From assembly GCA_033065855.1 (NCBI GenBank), contig JAVXUO010002726.1:1-64000 (forward strand): a DNA stretch of 64,000 nt, written 5' to 3'. Both the position numbers and the translations under genes were made by a program. Position 1 is the first letter of the stretch. Every line of letters starts with the position of its first letter. The notes beneath the pieces are model-generated. The model saw nothing but the letters and a program-made list of their open reading frames with translations, searched no databases and had not been told where the DNA came from. Positions 36,043 through 47,000 of this stretch are shown here, one piece after another. The DNA is from Escallonia rubra (Eukaryota; Streptophyta; Magnoliopsida; Escalloniales; Escalloniaceae).

Positions 36043-37975
36043 GATGCTTTCAAGTGGAATGAAGAGGCTGAGAAGGCTTTCACTCAACTAAAGCAAGCAA
36101 TGGCCATTACCCCAGTGTTGGCTTTACCAAATTTCTCTCTACCCTTTGAGGTGGAAACAGATGCAGTAGTAAAGGAGTTGGGGCTGTACTTATGCAAGCT
36201 GGAAGGCCTATTGCTTATTACAGCAAGGCACTTGGACCTAAGAATGCAGGGCTCTCCACATATGAGAAGGAGCTCTTGGCTGTGGTGTAAACAGTTGGCA
36301 AATGGACCACCTACCTTAGCCTCAACCCTTTATCCTGAGAACAGATCATTGTAGTTTGAAGTACTTATTGGGACAGAGGGTAACCTCGTTCTTGCAACAG
36401 AATTTCTTATCAAAACTCCTTATATATGAATCTCAAATTTAGTATAAAAAGGGTGTGGAGAATGGGGCTGCAGATGCCCTATCTAGACTACCTGAGGTCT
36501 CAGACAAGTTGGAATGCTCAGCCATATCTAATATGATCCCCACCTAGATTCAAGAAGTAAAGGATAGTATAGCTGAGGATGCTGAAGCTCAACATCAAAT
36601 CCAAATCCTATTACTAGAACCAATGGCTACCAGTTATTACTCATACCAAGATGGAATCCTCAAATACAAGGGCAAAATTTACATTGGCTCAAGCACTCAG
36701 CTAAGAACTCATATTTTGGTAGAATTACATGGTGGCGGGAGTGGGGGACACTATGGCATTAAGGCCACTTATAAGAGAATAGTTACCTGGTTTTACTGGC
36801 CTTCTTTAAGGCAAGACATTCAGCTTGAGGTCAGTGAGTGTGATGTGTGCCAAAGAAATAAACCTGAGAACACCAAGATGCCAGGCCTATTACAGCCTTT
36901 GGCTGTACTAGAACAATATTGGTCTCACATAAGCATGGATTTCATTGATGGACTTCCGCCATCTGGGGGAAATAATGTTATCCTAGTGGTGGTGGACAGG
37001 CTAAGCAAGTATGCTCACTTCTTAGCTTTAGACCATCTTTACACTATTGAAACATTAGCCCAAGTTTTTCTTGACCAAATTGTTAAGCTCCATGGTTTAC
37101 CTAACTCCATTGTTAGTGATCGAGATAAGATTTTCTTATCATATTTTTGGCAGAAACTGTTTGGACTATTGGGTACTACTCTAGCCATGAGTTCAGCTTA
37201 TCATCCTGAAACCGATGGTCAGACTGAAAGGGTTAACAGATGCTTGGAGAACTACCTGAGGTGCATGACTGGGCATAAACCTAAGCAGTTGGTGAAATGG
37301 TTGTCCTTAGCTGAATTGTGGTACAACACTAGCTTTCATCAGTCCCTCCAAACTACACCTTTTAAAGCACTCTATGGTTATACACCCAGAACATTAGGGG
37401 TACTACAGGAGACAGCCACTTCCATTACTTCCTTGGACGCTTATATGAAGGAAAGACAGACCATGATGCAACACCTCAAGTCCTATTTATTGGAAGCCCA
37501 AAATCGCATGAAGCAATATGCAGATGCTCACAGATCAGAAAAAGGAGTTCTCAGTTGGTGATTTTTTGTATCTCATATTGCAACCCTACAGGCAGTCAAC
37601 AGTTGCAATTCATAAAAATCTCAAGCTCTTTCCCAAGTTATATGGCCCCTATGAAGTGTTAGAGAGAATTGGGCATGTAGCTTACAAATGGAAGTTGCCT
37701 ATCACTGCCATGGTCCACCCAGTGTTCCATTTCTCATTACTTAAGAAGAAGATTGGTGATCGTGTCCCTCCCACTACATAATTGCCCTATACTAATGCAG
37801 AAGGACAATTCATCATGGAAACATTGATAGTCCTTGATACCAAGATCGTGCATCACAACAATTTCTCGAGTACTCAAGTATTGGTCATGGTCAAACTTAG
37901 CTGATGGCAATGAAATTTGGGAAAATTGGGATACCATTAAGAAGCAATTTCCAAATTTTGATCCTTGGGGACAAT
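36043..37975 (+). pseudogene. Ty3/gypsy chromovirus pol fragment (RNase H, integrase, chromodomain), broken
   Basis: The fragment enters in mid-polyprotein, with sequence just after the reverse transcriptase core. An RNase H part runs to about 36530 with a frameshift near 36163 and a stop in the YEKELLAVV motif. ADALSRLPE closes it. The integrase frame 36550-37561 is open, with an HHCC zinc motif (HYGIK...CDVCQRNK) and the DDE residues in MDFIDGLP, VSDRDKIF and the E of YHPETDGQTERVNR. A frameshift near 37545 separates a GPY/F-type module (LYGPYEVLERIGHVAYKW) at 37548-37781. A decayed chromodomain-like tail ends near FPNFDPWG at about 37970. No LTRs, gag or protease are present, so it cannot be a functional element. 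Confidence 0.9.
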
Positions 37976-38292
37976 GATCCACACAATGGGAATGGAATGT
38001 CATGCCGGAGCAACCACGAGCTCCTGTTAAGATCAAGCTTAAACGAAGATCGGCAGCAGTGGCAGAGGAGGCTAGAGCTGAGACAAGATCTACGACGGAG
38101 GTTTAAATGGAGAAAACTGAGAGATGGGGCATAACTTCTAAATAAGGCGCACGTGGCATGCCAAGTCACGGGAATGGGCATTAGTTGGCAGGTTAGGTTT
38201 TAAGAAATAAATGACTTGTCTCTTTTTAATTGGTTCGAGATTTAAGGCTTTTTTTTGTTTAGCTGGACGTATCAATTGGTGACACGTGTTCC

Positions 38293-38871
38293 TAGGGGTG
38301 AGCACGGTTCGGTTGGTTCGGGTTGGAGGCTGAATACCAAATCGAACCGACCAACCTCGGTTTGAAAAAAAAAAAATCGAACTGTAGTTAAACAGTTTGG
38401 TTTCAACTGTTCGGTTTCTACGGGTTGAACGGATTGAACGGTTCGGTTTGGACGGTTTAATCGGTTTGGGCCAAACTAAATTTTGTTCAAGTTTTGGCCC
38501 AAAAATTAATAACTTATACATAATAATAAGCTCCAAAAAAATTGAAAATTATAATTAATAACACTTAGTGAGATGTAGGCGGGGAGTGAAAAATATGTGT
38601 TATGTTAAGGAATTTAGGGTTTATCACATTTTATATGAGTGGTTAGATAACTAGGGTTAGTAAAAAATAACTAGGATTAGGTAAAAATATAGATATGTTA
38701 TATTATATACGGTTGGTTCGGTTTAAAAAAAAATCGAACCGAACCGAATGTACGGTTTGGGGAAAAAAAAAACCAAACCGATTGATTTTTAGATCGGTTT
38801 GAAAATTGACAGATTGGTTGGTTCGGTTTTCACGGTTGGATCGATTTCAACGGTTTAAATGGTCACCCCTA
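38293..38871. mobile_element. hAT MITE rich in GGTTCGGTT motifs
   Basis: A 579-bp element with ends TAGGGGTGAGC and GGTCACCCCTA, flanked by CGTGTTCC (38285-38292) and TGTGTTCC (38872-38879), an 8-bp duplication with one mismatch. Both halves carry dense, mutually inverted CGGTTCGGTTTGG motifs, so the transcript could fold into a long hairpin. The 317 bp before it (37976-38292) hold nothing recognisable. Confidence 0.85.
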
Positions 38872-38879
38872 TGTGTTCC

Positions 38880-39762
38880 CTACCTGGTGAACTGAAATCA
38901 CTGTTTAAAAATTTTGTAAGTTTGTTGGATGAGAGAGAGAGAAAGTATATAGTTGAGCAAAGAGGTTCTATGAAAAATCATGAAATGAATTTACACCTTT
39001 TCTCTTCTCTTATTCGATTTTATTTCCTCCTTATTATTCCTCAAATTTTCGAAAAACCCAGGTAACGACTCTCAGATTTGTTACACCGTTAAAAGCTCAA
39101 CAACCGCCTGCCATCACAACTCAACGAACACCAGCCATCGATCCCATCACAGCTCAACCACCATCAGTTGTCGATCTTATCACAGCTCAACCACCACCGA
39201 CCGTTAACCCCATCCAAGTCAACATCATCTATCGTCAAACCCATCGCACCGTCGGCCATCAAACACATCACAACTCCACAACCGCCGATTAATCGCAAAA
39301 CCTCACGGCACTGCAATAAAACCATACAACACTTCCTCCGCCCAGCCAATCTCCAACTACCGAGCCCAACACCACCACCATGACCAAAGTTGTCATAGTC
39401 ACCCACCACAGCCACCAATCCCTCATTTATGATAATAAGGGAAACCACATATCTCGCCACCACATCTCTCATTGTTGCCCAAAGGTAATTGTCGTGGGTT
39501 CGATAGATGGAGATCGGTGGGGTAGAGGGAGAAGAAAGAGACAGTGGATAGTTTAAAATTGAAGAAGAAGGAAGAAAAATAAAAAGTTAAAACTAATAAC
39601 TAACGATATAAATAGTCAATCTAATGTTGACATGTGGTTGTGCTTTTGGTTTTTATTAATTTTGCAAAATTGTTCATCTAGATACCCTTGATTTGTTGAA
39701 TTTGTATTGGTCGTGCCTATTTCCGTTTAGATTTTTTAATGTCTGTTCAATTTTGAGTTCGT
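38880..39762. other. CACC-rich non-coding spacer
   Basis: Contains CA/CCACC-rich sequence at 39090-39420 like the interior of a non-autonomous TIR element. Opposed short frames at 39164-39472 are a by-product of this composition. Confidence 0.45.
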
Positions 39763-39866
39763 TTGCTTTAAATTGAAAATGTTAATATTTTAAATGTCCA
39801 AATTGAAATATCAAGATTTTATTTGTCAAAAGTTTCAAACCTTGTAAGATTATTTGTATTATAGTC
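39763..39866. mobile_element. Mutator-like TIR element, right end
   Basis: The inverse of the 33402 terminus: ...AAGATTTTATTTGTCAAAAG, then TTATTTGTATTATAG. Its last 22 bp overlap the start of repeat copy A2. Confidence 0.5.
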
Positions 39867-40669
39867 TTTTTCGAGTAAAAACCTAAAGAAATGAAAATGA
39901 GTAGGTCTACTTTGTCTGGAATCTGGATTAAAGGGAAACTATATGGAAATGTGTAGGTTTACTGTTCTTCATGCTCTACATGTGTGTGATTAAAAGTCAC
40001 TGATTTGGGATTAGATCACAGCACTTTTCTTATTTAATTTCAAATGGTATATTCCTCCCTCCAAGAATGGTAGTTTATCATTTTATCTATTCTTGTTTCT
40101 TTAATTATAATGTTGTAAAGTTGTTTGTGGAGTAGGTCACGTTTAAATTCTCAAGAAAAAATGTAAAATCTATTAGGGTGGCGGAACAAATAGTTCAACA
40201 CACGAAATATTTGTCAATTCTGATAGTTGTAAATCTACTTTATCTACTATTTTCTTGATTTAACCATTATGCTTATTCATTAAAGTCCTCATTTTCTTTA
40301 AAAAGTAGTCTACCATATCATTATTAAAGCAGATCGCAATTTATTGAGGACACTTATTCATAAAGGATGTTGAGTTCTTATGCTTGCTGCTTCGATGAGG
40401 TGACGCAAGTCTTCTTTTATATAATCTGAAGAACAAGAAATTTGGCTTTGTGGTTCCCCTTTATATAATAATAAGCTTTGGGATTCAGAATTTATGCCAC
40501 TACATACACTTTTGTCGCTACAAATGCTGAGCAATTTGTCACGATTTTGAAAACATTCTCATGCAGATACGATTGATTATTACCTGAACGAGACACTTAG
40601 ACTCTTTTCTCAATAGATCTTCTCAGTGTCTGAACAGTGATAAGTTAGTGCAACGTCCAATGCGTTAAG
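39845..40669. repeat. 0.8-kb direct repeat, copy A2 (PPR upstream region)
   Basis: Second copy of 35221-36042. It ends 145 bp before the PPR start codon and so probably includes promoter or leader sequence of that gene. This copy is followed by unique sequence, not by gypsy DNA, and is therefore the likely original. Confidence 0.9.
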
Positions 40670-40807
40670 CTTTGATGTTGTGTCAAATTTGTTGTGCAGT
40701 CTACTCTTATATTTTTCGTGTGCACTGCTCCGCTGAACGCCCATGAGTCCGGAACCAAGTCCTAATTAGAGGGGTCTACAAACCCCACCACCTTACTCGT
40801 TGCTTCA

Positions 40808-40870
40808 ATGGACCATGAAGCTTTGGCGACTCATTTCCCTCCAAAATCAACCACATTACCTGCGATTTAA
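40808..40870 (+). CDS. Upstream ORF overlapping the PPR start
   Basis: A 20-codon ORF starts 7 nt before the PPR ATG in another frame, beginning MDHEALATHF and ending at TAA 40868-40870, inside the PPR gene. If transcribed, it would require leaky scanning or reinitiation for PPR translation. Confidence 0.35.
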   Translation: MDHEALATHFPPKSTTLPAI

Positions 40871-43637
40871 ACTCTACACTCCCTCTCTCAGTTTCATCAA
40901 CCCTGCTGTACACATCCAGACAGCATCAATAGTCAGCGAAGACCCACAAATCCCCACCGTCCAAATCTCATTCAACGGTGCCCAAAACACCACACTTACC
41001 TCCCTATCCTACTCCAAGCTCCTCTCAGAATGCTGCAAAACGAAAGCCCTTTTACCCGGGTTACAAGTCCATGCCCACATAATCAAATCCGGTTTATTCG
41101 TGGATCCGAAACTCCTGAACCACTTGGTCAATTTGTACGCCAAATGTCGGATTTTCGGGTATGCACGCAAGTTGCTCGACGAAATTCCTGAACCAGATTT
41201 GGTGGCTTGGTCTGCTTTGGTATCTGGGTATGTTCAGAATGGGCTTGCCGAAGATGCCCTTCTGGCGTTTCGCCAGATGCACTTGTTGGGTGTCAAATGT
41301 AACGAGTTTACATTCCCGAGTGTGCTCAAGGCGTGCTCGGTTAAGAAGGAATTGGTTAGCGGGAGGCAGGTGCATGGGATCGTGGTGGTTACCGGGTTTG
41401 ATTCGGATGTTTTTGTCGCGAATACATTGGTGGTTATGTATGCGAAGTGTGGGGAGTTTTTGGATTCGAGGAGGCTTTTTGACCAGATACCTGAAAGGAA
41501 CATTGTTTCTTGGAACGCGTTGTTATCTAGTTACACGCAGAGCGATTATTGTTGGGAAGCGGTGGTTTTGTTTCAAGATATGGTTGGTAGTGGGATTAAA
41601 CCGGATGAATTTAGTTTGTCAACTATAGTGAACGCTTGCACGGGTTTAGGGGATATCGGCCTGGGGAAGAAGATTCATGGGTATCTGGTAAAGCTTGGGT
41701 ATGGTTCTGATCCGTTTTCGTCAAATGCACTTGTTGACATGTACGCAAAAGTGGGAGATGCTGAAGATGCGATTACGGTTTTTGAGCATATTCCACAACC
41801 CGATATTGTTTCTTGGAATGCTGTCATAGCTGGTTGTGTTCAACATGAAAATCACGACAGGGCTCTTAAATTGTTGGGACTGATGAAAAGGTCAGGGCTA
41901 TGCCCAAATATGTTCACTTTATCTAGCGCGCTAAAAGCTTGTGCTGGCTTAAGGTTCCAAGAATTGGGTAGACAGTTGCACTGTAGTTTGATAAAGATGG
42001 ATGTCGAGTTGGATCCTTTCATATGTGTTGGACTCATTGATATGTATTGCAAATGTGGGTTGGTAGAGGATGCTAGGATGATGTGCGATTTGATGCCAGA
42101 AAAGGACTTAATTGCACTGAATGCTTTGGTCTGTGGACTCTCGCAGAATAGGAAGGATATTGAAGCTCTTAAGCTTTTCACTGAGATGTACAAGGAAGGA
42201 AAGGGATTCAATGAGACTACCTTACTTGCAGTCCTCAACTCCTCGGCTAGCTTTCAAGCTGTTGACGTCTGTAAACAAGTTCACACACTCTCTGTCAAAT
42301 ATGGATTTCTATCTGATATTTATGTCATAAACAGCCTCATCGATTCCTACGGGAAATGTAACCAAGTGGAAGACGCAGCAAGAGTTTTTGAAGAATGCCC
42401 AACAGGAGACTTGGCAGCTTTTACGTCTCTGATAGCTTGTTATGCTCAATATGGACGAGGTGAAGAAGCTCTGAAGCTTTACCTAAATATGCAACACATG
42501 GAGCTCAAGCCAGATTCATTTGTTTTCAGTTCTCTGCTGAATGCTTGTGCAAATCTATCAGCATATGAACAAGGAAAACAAATACATGCTCATATCCTGA
42601 AGTTTGGATTCCTATCAGATGTTTTTAGTGGAAATTCTCTTGTCAATATGTACGCTAAATGTGGAAGTATAGAGGAAGCAAGTTGTGCTTTCTCCGAGGT
42701 TCCCGAGAGAGGTCTAGTCTCGTGGTCTGCAATGATTGGAGGACTTGCTCAACATGGACATGGACAAAAGGCCCTCCAATTGTTTGATGAGATGCTCGAA
42801 GATGGTGTGACCCCGAATCACGTAACTCTGGTCAGTGTCCTCTATGCATGTAATCATGCTGGGTTGGTGAGTGAAGCAAAGAGATACTTCAAGACCATGA
42901 AGAAGTCATATGGAGTTGAACCAACACAAGAGCATTATGCTTGCATGATCGATCTCCTTGGTCGCGCAGGGAAATTGAATGAGGCGACAGATCTTGTTGA
43001 TAAGATGCCATTTGAAGCCAATAGCTCGGTGTGGGGGGCACTTCTTGGTGCTGCAAGAATCCATAAGGATGTTGACCTAGGCCAACGTGCTGCCAATATG
43101 CTTTTCACTCTTGAACCAGAGAAATCTGGTACACATGTTCTTCTTGCTAACATCTATGCATCAGTTGGGTCGTGGGAAGACGTTGCTAAAGTAAGGAGGC
43201 TGATGAAAGATGGTAAGGTGAAGAAGGAACCCGGAATAAGTTGGATTGAGATGAAGGACAAGGTATACACATTTATAGTAGGAGATAGAAGTCATTCTCG
43301 AAGTGAAGAAATATATGCAAAGCTTGAGGAGCTGGGTGACCTAATGGCCAAGGCCGGCTATGTTCCTATGCTAGAGATTGACCTCCACAATGTGGACAAT
43401 AGCGAAAAAGAGATTCTTCTCTCCTACCACAGTGAGAAACTTGCAGTGGCTTTTGGGTTGATTGCGACTCCACCGGGAGCTCCCATAAGAGTAAAGAAGA
43501 ATCTCCGAGTCTGCATTGACTGCCATACTTCGTTCAAGTTCATATGCAAAATAGCTTCAAGGGAGATCATTGTAAGAGACATCAACCGATTCCATCATTT
43601 CAAAGATGGGTCGTGTTCTTGTGGGGATTATTGGTAG
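40815..43637 (+). CDS. DYW-class PPR protein, organelle RNA editing factor type
   Basis: A single-exon gene of 940 residues. The first in-frame ATG is at 40815. The N-terminal 60 residues look like an organelle presequence (basic, few acidic residues). A long array of P-L-S type PPR motifs follows, recognisable by recurrent blocks such as LVNLYAKC, MYAKCGEFLDSRRLFDQIPE and IVSWNAL. E/E+ domains (from about WGALLGAARIHKDVDLG) lead into a complete DYW deaminase-like domain: HSE at 872-874, CxxCH at 900-904, the C-x-C near 934-936, and the terminal DYW. Such proteins edit specific C residues to U in mitochondrial or plastid RNAs, and the array selects the site. It resembles long PPR proteins annotated At5g04780-like in other eudicots (from memory). 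Upstream sequence is duplicated at 35.2 kb. Confidence 0.95.
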   Translation: MKLWRLISLQNQPHYLRFKLYTPSLSFINPAVHIQTASIVSEDPQIPTVQISFNGAQNTTLTSLSYSKLLSECCKTKALLPGLQVHAHIIKSGLFVDPKLLNHLVNLYAKCRIFGYARKLLDEIPEPDLVAWSALVSGYVQNGLAEDALLAFRQMHLLGVKCNEFTFPSVLKACSVKKELVSGRQVHGIVVVTGFDSDVFVANTLVVMYAKCGEFLDSRRLFDQIPERNIVSWNALLSSYTQSDYCWEAVVLFQDMVGSGIKPDEFSLSTIVNACTGLGDIGLGKKIHGYLVKLGYGSDPFSSNALVDMYAKVGDAEDAITVFEHIPQPDIVSWNAVIAGCVQHENHDRALKLLGLMKRSGLCPNMFTLSSALKACAGLRFQELGRQLHCSLIKMDVELDPFICVGLIDMYCKCGLVEDARMMCDLMPEKDLIALNALVCGLSQNRKDIEALKLFTEMYKEGKGFNETTLLAVLNSSASFQAVDVCKQVHTLSVKYGFLSDIYVINSLIDSYGKCNQVEDAARVFEECPTGDLAAFTSLIACYAQYGRGEEALKLYLNMQHMELKPDSFVFSSLLNACANLSAYEQGKQIHAHILKFGFLSDVFSGNSLVNMYAKCGSIEEASCAFSEVPERGLVSWSAMIGGLAQHGHGQKALQLFDEMLEDGVTPNHVTLVSVLYACNHAGLVSEAKRYFKTMKKSYGVEPTQEHYACMIDLLGRAGKLNEATDLVDKMPFEANSSVWGALLGAARIHKDVDLGQRAANMLFTLEPEKSGTHVLLANIYASVGSWEDVAKVRRLMKDGKVKKEPGISWIEMKDKVYTFIVGDRSHSRSEEIYAKLEELGDLMAKAGYVPMLEIDLHNVDNSEKEILLSYHSEKLAVAFGLIATPPGAPIRVKKNLRVCIDCHTSFKFICKIASREIIVRDINRFHHFKDGSCSCGDYW

Positions 43638-44010
43638 GACTCATTGATGGCCAGAACTTCTTCACTAAGTGCTAGGAGAAGGTTAAGGTCCTCAAAACGT
43701 TATTCTTTTTTTCCCCAGCAAATATTTGAAGGCTGGACTTTGTACCCTATTTTTGGTGTATCAATTATAAAGGCTGCTTGCATTGTGTTGTACATGTGAT
43801 TTATTGACCATAAATACTCTTCGCGAGCATATTTAATTAGTGGTAAGCAACTTCAACCAATGCCTGCGAATTTGCAGAGCACTTTTGATCGTTCAATCAG
43901 ACAATGGAGCTGTATGACACCTATTGAAGCTATACTTAAATTGTTAATGTACAAGATAACATTTAGTACAACAAATGCAATCTAAAGGCCTTCTTCGCCT
44001 ACTTGTTTCC
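43638..44010. other. Convergent 3' ends of the PPR and MACPF genes
   Basis: 373 bp between the two stop codons. Both 3' UTRs must lie here and may overlap. Confidence 0.7.
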
Positions 44011-47000
44011 TCACATCACCAGAGAGTCCTCTGATATTATGGTCAACAGCGAATATTTCCCTTTGACTCTGATCCGGCCACCCTCTATACATAGCTTTGC
44101 ACCAGTGACCACCCAATATCCTGGTGGATCCTCCGGGCCTCTCACCATTTCCTTTGTATCCACGAAGTGAAACATCTTTGGCGCTCTTGTTGGCAGGGGT
44201 GGACCTGCAGGGTAAACTGCTGAGTTCAAATCCACCTTAGGTAGTGGCTTTTCGATTTGATTCAGATTTGTACTAAATGGTGCGCTTATCAACATAGACA
44301 TTAGTCCTGACTTTCGAGATGACAATGTTGTTCCATCCCACTCTGATCTACGAATCCTTGCAGATGCCACCATCGAAAACCCAAGCCGCAGGAAGAGGAC
44401 TTTTTTCATGCCAATAACCCTGACCTCAAACCAGGCCTTTGTGACTATGGAAGCAGAATCATCAATCCGTGCTCCCTTATACTCAACTGGAGCAGTGCAC
44501 ACGTGCGAGAATATGCTCCATTTTACAGGCTCAAAGTAGCCTCTTTCTTGAGGCTCGTCATTTGGCTCATAACTAAGATCATCCGATAGTTGAAGGATTT
44601 CGGGAAGAGTCGATAGGTGCTGCAGATGGATAGCCAGGTGGTCACTCTTCTTTCCCTCTAAGAATAAGCGCATCCCAGTGACAGGCCTGTTTCCAGAATC
44701 CACCTGTAAATGAGCTCAACTTAGAAAATCAAAAGAACTACATATTTCCGAAGAAACGGAAAGGCAGCAACTGTCAAAGACAGTATACTGATAAATAATG
44801 TGATTTCATTCCCTTTCGCTTTCATTGGAGGGTTCGTAGACTTGGATATGTCAAGTGCCAAGCTCGGTTTGGTCACACATTTACAATGTGCTAATAATAA
44901 CTGGGTCTCTCAGAACTACACAGAAGAATTTACCTTCACAGTGTTCACATAAAGCCTTGGACCCATAAAAGTGAACTGCAACGATGGAGAAGCCTGTTTC
45001 TTGCGCCGCGTAGCAAGTGGAAGGTCACCATATGCCGGTGCCCACTGACGAGGGACTTGAAATTCTAAAAATTGCTGGAGTTCCTCAATGGGTGGTTTAT
45101 CTGCATAAATAATTCACTATCAGAGATGACAACCTGTAGTACTAACACAAGGCTAGCACTGGGCCAGCAAGACAAATCAACCGATGATTCATTGTACCAT
45201 GTTGTACCATGCCAAGAACATACAAGACATGCATTCCAAGTATACTCTCACAAAAGAGGCAATCACAGTGAGGCAAAACAGTACTCACAGACCAAGCTTT
45301 TTAGATAACAATCTAATCATATGTCAGTGAGATTCGGAACGAGTGGATAAATTTGTTCCAAATTTGATCTCGGCTTAATAGCATGGGTCCAGATTTCTCA
45401 GGAGTTGACATTTTTTTTGAAAAATCAATATTTCAGAGCAGATACATGATGCAATCATGAAAAACTTCCGCCAATTGGTACAATGAGTTAGAGCATTCTC
45501 CTGCTTTGTCTATCAAGGTCACACTACTCGTATCACTATGTAATATAGATAAGCATTCGGTTGACTAAATCCTTGCTAAAAGACAGTTTGGCATACAATG
45601 CTAGGTGCTTGTTCTGGCATATTAATCCAGATACCACGGGCAAACTGCAGCTGATTGATGCCAGTTATCTTGCTCTCGTGAAAGAAAAAGTCAAAGAATG
45701 CCATAAAGTCTTTGCCAACTAAAACAATACCTGAACAAAAATGAAGTTTAAGAAATAAGCATGCTCACATCGGAGGTATAGATTAATGGCGTGGCTTAAG
45801 AACCCACTACCACGGACACCACTCAACAGTGAAGCGATAGGCACAAAGGACATTGATATCACATTGGGAGATTGTGATACAGTTGATAGCCACTGGTAAT
45901 GACTTTGACCATTATCAACACCTCCATGCCGGACATGAATACTTAACAGATCCTGCACCAAACAATTGTTTAAGTAGCTTATGCTTAGTCTTCCAAAACA
46001 AGATGCCTGAAAGTTGATGAGTGCGACAACCAACTTTTGAAGCTTACATCATTCTTGGAGTGAGAAACGATAGATGGCCTTAATGAGCTTGCAAATGGCA
46101 GATTGAGATCCCAGGCCACAGATCGTTCACCCTGGGACAAGGATAGAAAGTTTAATTAGATCGAGGTCATCTCACCGGTTATGCAAAATTCCAGACTTGA
46201 TGATCAAGTAAAAGCGGGTCCATAAGAAATGTTGCATCTTCGTACCATAAGTTGATCAATGTTTCGGACCTCTTGCAATAAAGTTTCAAGTATTCTCATA
46301 GACTGTTATGTGGATGAGTCTTCCAGTTTTATCTAATTCGATAATGTTGCCTAACTTGTAATTGAGGCTATCTGTCCCAAAGGGATAGCCTCACAAGTCC
46401 CTTCTTCCTTCCCCCCCCCACAAAAAAAATAAATCCCTCATTCTCCTCAAATCCTCGCGTGCGAGCAAGCACAAGGAATATAAAGAGGGTGAGGACAGGA
46501 GAATGATCATAACCAAAAGGTTTGAAGGACATGATGGTGTAATTTATTCTCCTATACATTTTGGAATTTAATTTTGTTGGTTGAATCTCACACCCGCAAT
46601 TCTTGACTCCAGTCATCTATGCCCATGGGCAACCATAGGTGCTTTGACACCCTTTGCCCTTTACGTGCATCTGCACTTTAAATAACTATTTAACAACCTT
46701 CAACTGACAAATACCTAAAGAAGCTAGAAAATCAGATGCCCAAAAGAAATCATAACTTCTGTCAATAGATAAGGTCCATTGCCCTAGAGCATCGCATTTA
46801 TACGTCGTCTTTCCTTTTAGCTTTACAGAAAGCTAAATAATTAACAATTTCACTAGCAAGTATTACGATTTGCTCCATATCACTTAATATAGCTTTGTCG
46901 AGGAGGACGGAGGGGGTAAGAATTTATGAAATTGGGGCAAGGGCTGGCTCTAAAACATATCTACTGTTGGGCTTGCATATTCGGAACTTATAACCACCGC

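Noticed and set aside
35221..40669. The two 0.8-kb repeats as LTRs of a gypsy element
   Set aside because: They do not start TG or end CA, no primer-binding or polypurine site is next to them, and the left copy joins the polyprotein in mid-domain. One copy is the plain upstream region of the PPR gene.
41161..41628. 155-codon open frame within the PPR gene
   Set aside because: It is an alternative-frame shadow of a strongly conserved PPR coding sequence.
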